7,088 bases of DNA from Planctomycetaceae bacterium (GTDB lineage Bacteria; Planctomycetota; Planctomycetia; Pirellulales; Pirellulaceae): the NCBI GenBank assembly GCA_005773145.1, contig SXHS01000040.1, positions 1 through 7,088 of the forward strand, read 5' to 3'. The position numbers and the translations under genes are program-made. The notes below the pieces were generated by a model. That model was given only the letters and a program-made list of their open reading frames with translations. It searched no databases and was not told where the DNA came from. This document shows, in pieces, positions 1-4,156 of this stretch (position 1 is the first letter of the stretch; each line of letters begins with the position of its first letter).

Positions 1-227
1 ACCAACTTGATCGTCGTGGTCTTGCCGGATCCGTTGGGGCCCAGCAGGCCAAAGACCTCCCCACGTCGTACGTCCAAGTCCAGCGAGTTTAGCGCCCGCA
101 CCTTTTGTCGGCCCCAAAAGTCACGGTAGTCTTTGGTGAGATTGCGGGCTTCGATCACGGTCTCCGTCGTAGCTCCGCGCGCCGCTTCCTCTGCCGTTGT
201 TCGCGCCGCGGATGTCGGGGATTGCAT
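1..227 (-). CDS. ABC transporter ATP-binding protein, N-terminal fragment (cut by window edge)
   Basis: Reverse-strand translation gives 75 complete codons before the left edge. The fragment carries the start of an ABC nucleotide-binding domain: a first beta strand (VIEARNLTKDY, residues 24-34), an aromatic segment (FWGR, 37-40), then the Walker A loop GPNGSGKTT at 63-71, preceded by GEVFGLL. Walker A binds the ATP phosphates. The signature motif, Walker B and H-loop lie outside the window. The Gly-Leu-Leu-Gly-Pro-Asn-Gly context is typical of ATPases of ABC-2 type exporters, whose membrane partner is usually encoded nearby, but substrate and direction cannot be read here. The chosen start is ATG at 227, with GGAG 10 nt upstream (plus-strand 238-241). 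A GTG at 158, giving a protein that begins at IEARN, is a real alternative, because the 23 extra residues are an Ala/Thr-rich stretch of low complexity; its GGAG lies only 3 nt upstream. The gene is divergent from folC. Confidence 0.88.
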   Translation of the reverse strand, partial: MQSPTSAARTTAEEAARGATTETVIEARNLTKDYRDFWGRQKVRALNSLDLDVRRGEVFGLLGPNGSGKTTTIKL

Positions 228-284
228 GGATGAATGGCTCCGAAATATCAGGGTCCGAATCAAGCGGTCCAAGCCGACAGGGAG

Positions 285-302
285 GCCCGCGAGACGGCGG
301 GC
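285..302. repeat. Perfect 6-bp inverted repeat (hairpin) in the divergent intergenic region
   Basis: GCCCGC at 285-290 and GCGGGC at 297-302 are exact reverse complements separated by 6 nt. No T-run follows on either strand, so it does not look like an intrinsic terminator. It lies between the candidate promoter and the ABC ATPase start, so in that transcript it would be a 5'-leader stem. It could also be chance pairing in GC-rich DNA. The rest of 228-506 contains no credible gene, and I see no convincing promoter for folC there. Confidence 0.3.
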
Positions 303-328
303 AGAATCTGCCTCGTTCCTATCCACCC

Positions 329-358
329 ACTATACCGGTCTCATGGGGAACCGTACAA
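329..358 (-). promoter_or_regulatory. Candidate sigma70-type promoter for the ABC ATPase gene
   Basis: Read on the minus strand, TTGTAC (358-353) is followed after 18 nt by TATAGT (334-329). The -10 matches the consensus at five of six positions, while the -35 matches only its first three bases. Transcription would begin near 322, giving a leader of about 95 nt before the ATG at 227 and placing the hairpin at 285-302 inside that leader. This is a motif match only. Planctomycete promoters are poorly defined by consensus, so confidence is low. Confidence 0.3.
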
Positions 359-506
359 GCGGCAGCAGCCCAAGGGGGCCAGTCGGGCGGGGCCCTGGCT
401 GATGCCCCTCGGCCGCAGACTCGCTTCCCCCAGGCCGGGCCGGTAGACTGCGGACACGGTCGCTGCCATCCGTTCCTGCCCCCCCCATTCCACGCGTAGT
501 CTCCGC

Positions 507-2078
507 ATGTCGCTTCCGAATCTTGCCGCCGAGTACCAAGCTGCCCACGAATTTTTGCGCAGTCGAATCGACTACGAACGAACCTCGACAATCCCCTATC
601 ACGCGCGACACCTCAAACTGGATCGAATGCAAGATCTATTACGGAGACTGGGCAATCCCCAGGACGGCCTCAAATTTGTCCATATCGCCGGCTCAAAAGG
701 AAAAGGCTCCACGTCTCATATGGTCGCCCAGATCCTGACGGCGGCCGGCTATAAGACCGGGCTCTACACGTCGCCCCACCTGCATCGCGTGGAAGAACGG
801 ATGGTGATCGATCAAGTCGCCTGCCGCGAGGATGAGCTAGTCGAACTGATTGCACGGGTTCGACCAGCCGTCGACGACATGGACGCTTACGCCAATCAAG
901 CCATGGGCGACGAGTCGTGTGGTCCCACCTATTTCGAAATCACGACCGCCATGGCCCTGCTGCACTTCGCCGGCCACGAATCGGACGTCGTGGTCCTGGA
1001 AGTCGGACTTGGCGGGCGACTCGATTCGACCAACGTCTGTTCCCCCGAAGTCGCAGTCATCACGTCGATCAGTCGCGATCACACGCGGCAATTGGGAAAC
1101 ACGCTCGCCAAAATCGCCGCCGAGAAGGCGGGGATCATCAAGCCGAGGGTGCCGGTCGTGAGTGGCGTGCGCCGCGGTTCTGCTCGGGATGTCATCGGCC
1201 AAACCGCCCAGCGGCACGCCTGCGACATCCGGCAACTGGGAGTCGATTTTGAGTATCGCTACCGCGCGCCCGCGCAACTGATGCAGAACACCTCCTCCAC
1301 ACGATCGAACGCAGACGAATCGATGGACACCACGCTCATGCCGACAAGCTGGGCCGGCCAACTGGACTTTCAGCGACGGAGGACTCCATCGTCCACCAAT
1401 CAGGTATACGGCGAACTTCGCGATGTCGAATTGGCCATGTTGGGAGAACATCAAGCGGCCAATGCCGCCATCGCGATCGAGACCGTGGCCGTTATGACGG
1501 AACGCGGTTGGCGGATTAGCGAAGCGGCCATTCGACAAGGACTTCGTACGGCGCGCTGTCCGGCGCGGATCGAGATCATGCGGCAATCCCCCTTGGTGAT
1601 CGTGGATGCAGCGCACAACACGGCTTCCGTGCGGGCCCTCTGCCAGACGCTGGATGAATCCCTCCCGCGATCATCCGCAGGACAACGGATCCTGATCTTC
1701 GGCACGACCAAGGACAAGGACTTGCGCGGCATGCTGCGGGCCGTGCGCGACGCTTTCGATTGTATCATCTTCACCCGATATCAACAGAATCCGCGCGGCG
1801 TGCCACCCGAACAGCTAGCCGTACTTTGGTCTCAAATCTCACCTGCGACGACAATCACACACAAGTCCAGGAAATCGAGCATCCCATCCCCCAAGACCCG
1901 ATCCCCCCAGCTCCTGCTTTCCGCCGATGCCACGACGGCTTGGCAGACCGCTTGCAAATGCGTGGCCAACCCCCACCACGATGTGATTTGTATCACCGGC
2001 TCGTTTTTTCTAGCTGCGGAGATGCGTGTGCTCCTGCACGCGTCGACTCCCGAGCAATTCGCTAGAACCCCTTGCTGA
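507..2078 (+). CDS. folC: Bifunctional folylpolyglutamate synthase / dihydrofolate synthase (FolC)
   Basis: FolC is a cytoplasmic Mur-ligase-type enzyme that uses ATP to join L-glutamate to dihydropteroate (dihydrofolate synthase) and to extend the glutamate tail of reduced folates. The 523-residue product shows the family motifs in order: P-loop HIAGSKGKGST (59-69), YTSPHL (87-92), FEITTAMAL (143-151), LEVGLGGRLDSTNV (164-177), the Asp-His pair of SRDHT with the following EKAGIIKP (189-213), LGEHQAANA (312-320), DAAHN (367-371), GTTKDKD (399-405) and the C-terminal ITGSFFLAAE (496-505). The family is usually about 420-450 residues; the excess lies mainly in two polar, Ser/Thr/Arg-rich linkers at about 252-300 and 445-468. 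Whether it performs one or both reactions cannot be decided from these motifs. No Shine-Dalgarno sequence precedes the ATG; a run of eight C lies 21-28 nt upstream. The gene diverges from the ABC ATPase and overlaps the 3' end of the convergent GspF-type gene by 17 bp. Confidence 0.96.
   Translation: MSLPNLAAEYQAAHEFLRSRIDYERTSTIPYHARHLKLDRMQDLLRRLGNPQDGLKFVHIAGSKGKGSTSHMVAQILTAAGYKTGLYTSPHLHRVEERMVIDQVACREDELVELIARVRPAVDDMDAYANQAMGDESCGPTYFEITTAMALLHFAGHESDVVVLEVGLGGRLDSTNVCSPEVAVITSISRDHTRQLGNTLAKIAAEKAGIIKPRVPVVSGVRRGSARDVIGQTAQRHACDIRQLGVDFEYRYRAPAQLMQNTSSTRSNADESMDTTLMPTSWAGQLDFQRRRTPSSTNQVYGELRDVELAMLGEHQAANAAIAIETVAVMTERGWRISEAAIRQGLRTARCPARIEIMRQSPLVIVDAAHNTASVRALCQTLDESLPRSSAGQRILIFGTTKDKDLRGMLRAVRDAFDCIIFTRYQQNPRGVPPEQLAVLWSQISPATTITHKSRKSSIPSPKTRSPQLLLSADATTAWQTACKCVANPHHDVICITGSFFLAAEMRVLLHASTPEQFARTPC
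2062..2078. other. Convergent 17-bp overlap of the folC and GspF-type gene 3' ends
   Basis: The folC stop (TGA, 2076-2078) lies inside the GspF-type gene, and that gene's TAG (plus-strand CTA at 2062-2064) lies inside folC. There is therefore no room between the genes for a conventional terminator. Transcripts from the two strands must be antisense over at least this stretch, and probably further. Confidence 0.9.
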
Positions 2079-3108
2079 GACTCTCGATCGTACCGGCGTA
2101 GAACAGTGCCAGTCGCAAGATCATGGCGCCGATGATGAGCGAGATCATGACCCCAATTAAGACTGCGGTGATGCGAGTCAAGACGCGCAAACCATCTTCA
2201 GCTCGCTGCTGATAGTCCAACGCCGCCCGCTGCATGGCCTCCGGCAGCGTCCCCGAGACCTCTGCATTCTGTAAGAGATCCACAAAATCCCGAGGGAATG
2301 CACCGGAATCTTGAACGGCCGCATGGATCTCCGCGCCAGCGGCAACCTGCCGTCCGATGGCCTTGGCATGGTTCGTATAGACCGGATTGCCCGTACTCTG
2401 TACGGCAGTCTCCGCACAGCGACTGCTGGACATCGACGTGTTGGTCGTCAAGGACAACACCCAAGCAACCCGCGCCATGGCCAGATCTTCCAGGGTCTTG
2501 CCGAGCCAAGGAGTCCGCATGAGTCCAACCATGATCGCGGATAGGGCTGGCCCATATCGCCTGAGGACGCGAAACCCGAAGAAGCCACCGGCCCCTATCG
2601 CGGCCAAGACGCCAACGTAAATCTTCAGTCCCGGTACACCGATTAATCCCCACCCCAAGATGTCGATCGGCTCCCCGCTGTTGTCGCCAATCATCCCCAG
2701 AAACCAGATGAGGAGACCAATCACTACAAGCGCAAGCACGAATTGGATTAGCGGCCAACTGATGCTCACCAAGAAACCGCGCCGCAACTGGATCCCGAAT
2801 TCGTAATGTTCCGCCAGTCGTAAAAAAACTTCGTCCGATTTTCCACTCCGCTCGCCAACATCGACCAATTCGCACATCAGGGACGGGAAGTACGGATCGC
2901 ATTGGCGCAACGATTCGGCGATGCTTTGCCCGCCGTCAAGCCCCTGTTGGACCGTCTCCATCCGCTGCCGATGGGTACCATTCCCCTTTTCAGTTTCTGT
3001 GCGGAAGATGCGGCGCACATCCAGACCGGCTCGAAGTGAGCTGCCGATGCGCCGACACAAGGGAGCCAATTCGCGTGCCTTGATGCGTGCCGCCATGAAA
3101 GCCGCCAT
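2062..3108 (-). CDS. Type II secretion system F / PilC-family inner-membrane protein
   Basis: The 348-residue protein has the two-lobed GspF/PilC layout. Lobe 1 (about 14-110) is a cytoplasmic helical domain ending in VGERSGKSDEVFLRLAEHYE, followed by a hydrophobic span at about 112-139. A second hydrophobic region lies at about 155-182. Lobe 2 (about 205-308) repeats the pattern as AEVSGTLPEAMQRAALDYQQ, followed by a last span at about 311-340. In type II secretion and type IV pilus machines this protein forms the membrane platform coupling the assembly ATPase to pseudopilin assembly. It is shorter than typical GspF (about 400 residues), mainly because the usual N-terminal cytoplasmic extension is missing. 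No GspE, PilT, GspG or prepilin peptidase gene lies in the window, so the partner machine is unknown. The start at 3108 is the first in-frame Met after an upstream TAA; a second Met is at codon 5. Neither has a clear Shine-Dalgarno sequence. The stop lies inside folC. Confidence 0.9.
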   Translation of the reverse strand: MAAFMAARIKARELAPLCRRIGSSLRAGLDVRRIFRTETEKGNGTHRQRMETVQQGLDGGQSIAESLRQCDPYFPSLMCELVDVGERSGKSDEVFLRLAEHYEFGIQLRRGFLVSISWPLIQFVLALVVIGLLIWFLGMIGDNSGEPIDILGWGLIGVPGLKIYVGVLAAIGAGGFFGFRVLRRYGPALSAIMVGLMRTPWLGKTLEDLAMARVAWVLSLTTNTSMSSSRCAETAVQSTGNPVYTNHAKAIGRQVAAGAEIHAAVQDSGAFPRDFVDLLQNAEVSGTLPEAMQRAALDYQQRAEDGLRVLTRITAVLIGVMISLIIGAMILRLALFYAGTIESLSKGF

Positions 3109-3152
3109 GAATGTTAAATGGGAACTTCGTTAGTATTGATGTCGCGATTGCA

Positions 3153-3168
3153 CCGGGCTCGCGCCCGG
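3153..3168. repeat. Perfect GC hairpin in the divergent GspF-tyrA intergenic region
   Basis: CCGGGC (3153-3158) and GCCCGG (3163-3168) pair exactly around the 4-nt loop TCGC. It sits 45 bp upstream of the GspF-type gene start and about 150 bp upstream of tyrA. No T-run follows on either strand, so it is unlikely to be an intrinsic terminator. It could be an operator half-site pair, a leader stem, or chance in GC-rich sequence. The remainder of 3109-3316 holds no credible gene. Confidence 0.35.
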
Positions 3169-3302
3169 ACCGGAGGACCGACGACCGCCTCGGCTACCGC
3201 CGCCGCTTCTGGGGCCAGCCCGAACACCCGCAAATTCGTTGGACACTGCATTGAAATCAGGGAGCCGAGAGGGGGTCATGGACCGACACGGCCATTCACA
3301 TC

Positions 3303-3308
3303 TAGAAT
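3303..3308 (+). promoter_or_regulatory. Possible -10 element immediately upstream of tyrA
   Basis: TAGAAT matches the TATAAT consensus at five of six positions and ends 8 nt before the tyrA ATG at 3317. If used, transcription would start at or next to the start codon and give a leaderless or nearly leaderless mRNA, which would fit the lack of a Shine-Dalgarno sequence. There is no recognisable -35 at the right distance (3280-3285 is GGACCG), so this is speculative. Confidence 0.18.
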
Positions 3309-3316
3309 GATCCGCC

Positions 3317-4156
3317 ATGATGCGAATGGACACAATAGCCATCGTCGGGGTAGGGCTGATCGGCGGATCGATCGGCAAAGCCCTGATCAGCCGTCGGCTG
3401 GCCACGAGAGTCATTGGCATTTGTCGCCGCGAGGAGAGCCTGCAACGTGCCCTCGCCTGCCGGGTCGTGACCGAGGGGACCACCGATTTGGCGCATGGCG
3501 TGGCAGATGCCGGGATTGTGATCCTCTGCACGCCCGTCGAGACCATCATCCCCCTCGTTCGGGAATTGTCCCCCCTGTGTGCCCCCCAGGCCATCGTGAC
3601 CGACACGGCTAGCACCAAGGCCGAGATCGTCCACGCCTTGTGTAGCGAGACCTTGCCACGCCCTTTTGTGGGGGGACATCCGTTGGCAGGGAGCGAGCAA
3701 ACGGGGCCGGAGGCCGCGCGCGACGATCTGTTTGTTGGCCGCACCGTTATCCTTACACCCAACCCGTCCGCCTCTGAGGCCGTCGACCGCATCGAGGCGT
3801 TCTGGCAGTCGCTGGGGGCTAAGGTCCTGCAGATGTCCCCCGAGCACCACGATCAGGTCGTGGCCGCCATCAGTCACCTGCCACATCTGGTCGCCTCTGC
3901 CCTGGCTGCTGCAACCCCCCCGCCACTGGTCGCGCTGGCGGCGGGCGGCTGGCGCGACACGACGCGAGTGGCCGCTGCGGATCCCCAACTGTGGCGAGAA
4001 ATTTTATTGACCAACCAGACGCGGGTCCTGGAGTCGCTGGCCCGGTTTCAATCCGGGCTGGATGCATTGCGTGAGGCGTTGCAAGCAGCGGATGCCAACC
4101 AACTAGAACAGCTCTTGACCAAAGGAAAGCAAATCCGTGACGCTTTGGGAGATTGA
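3317..4156 (+). CDS. tyrA: Prephenate/arogenate dehydrogenase (TyrA)
   Basis: TyrA oxidatively decarboxylates prephenate to 4-hydroxyphenylpyruvate, or arogenate to tyrosine, in tyrosine synthesis in the cytoplasm. The 279-residue protein is a stand-alone dehydrogenase with no chorismate mutase or ACT domain. The N-terminal Rossmann domain has GVGLIGGS (11-18); the loop after its second strand reads GICRREES (34-41). Then come LCTP (70-73), TDTASTK (95-101) and the catalytic His121 in GGHPLAGSEQTGPEAA. The all-helical C-terminal domain carries SHLPH (186-190) and GWRDTTRVA (211-219), whose His187 and Arg217 fit the substrate-binding His and Arg of the family. The loop at 36-40 has Arg rather than an acidic residue, which favours NADP over NAD by analogy with cyanobacterial arogenate dehydrogenase; this is inference. 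Met codons also occur at positions 2 and 4, so the exact start is uncertain, and no Shine-Dalgarno sequence is visible. The 3' end overlaps purL by 20 nt. Confidence 0.95.
   Translation: MMRMDTIAIVGVGLIGGSIGKALISRRLATRVIGICRREESLQRALACRVVTEGTTDLAHGVADAGIVILCTPVETIIPLVRELSPLCAPQAIVTDTASTKAEIVHALCSETLPRPFVGGHPLAGSEQTGPEAARDDLFVGRTVILTPNPSASEAVDRIEAFWQSLGAKVLQMSPEHHDQVVAAISHLPHLVASALAAATPPPLVALAAGGWRDTTRVAAADPQLWREILLTNQTRVLESLARFQSGLDALREALQAADANQLEQLLTKGKQIRDALGD
4122..4126 (+). promoter_or_regulatory. Ribosome binding site that fixes the purL GTG start
   Basis: AAGGA lies inside tyrA, 10 nt before GTG at 4137. In the purL frame a TGA at 4116-4118 closes everything upstream, and no other initiation codon lies between that stop and the GTG, so this site and the GTG support each other. 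It is the clearest Shine-Dalgarno sequence in the window. Confidence 0.65.

Noticed and set aside
133..632. Several small frames on both strands across the ABC-folC gap (89-100 codons)
   Set aside because: They overlap one another and the ends of the ABC ATPase and folC genes, have Arg/Pro/Gly-rich compositions and show no ribosome binding site or domain.
837..1616. Long open frame of 259 codons on the minus strand
   Set aside because: It lies wholly antisense to folC, whose motifs are intact across this span. The product is rich in Arg, Gly and His with no recognisable domain, as expected for a GC-rich shadow frame.
2198..2902. Second minus-strand frame of 234 codons inside the GspF-type gene
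   Set aside because: It is an out-of-frame shadow of the GspF-type gene. The real frame has the two repeated lobes and membrane spans; this one has Arg/Gly/Trp-rich noise.
3118..3612. Plus-strand frame of 164 codons running from the gap into tyrA
   Set aside because: Most of it overlaps tyrA in another frame. The first part is Ala/Arg/Thr-rich with no motif and contains the GC hairpin.
3130..3988. Two overlapping minus-strand frames (220 and 228 codons) opposite tyrA
   Set aside because: tyrA has continuous family motifs on the plus strand. The antisense frames overlap each other and show only composition-driven sequence.
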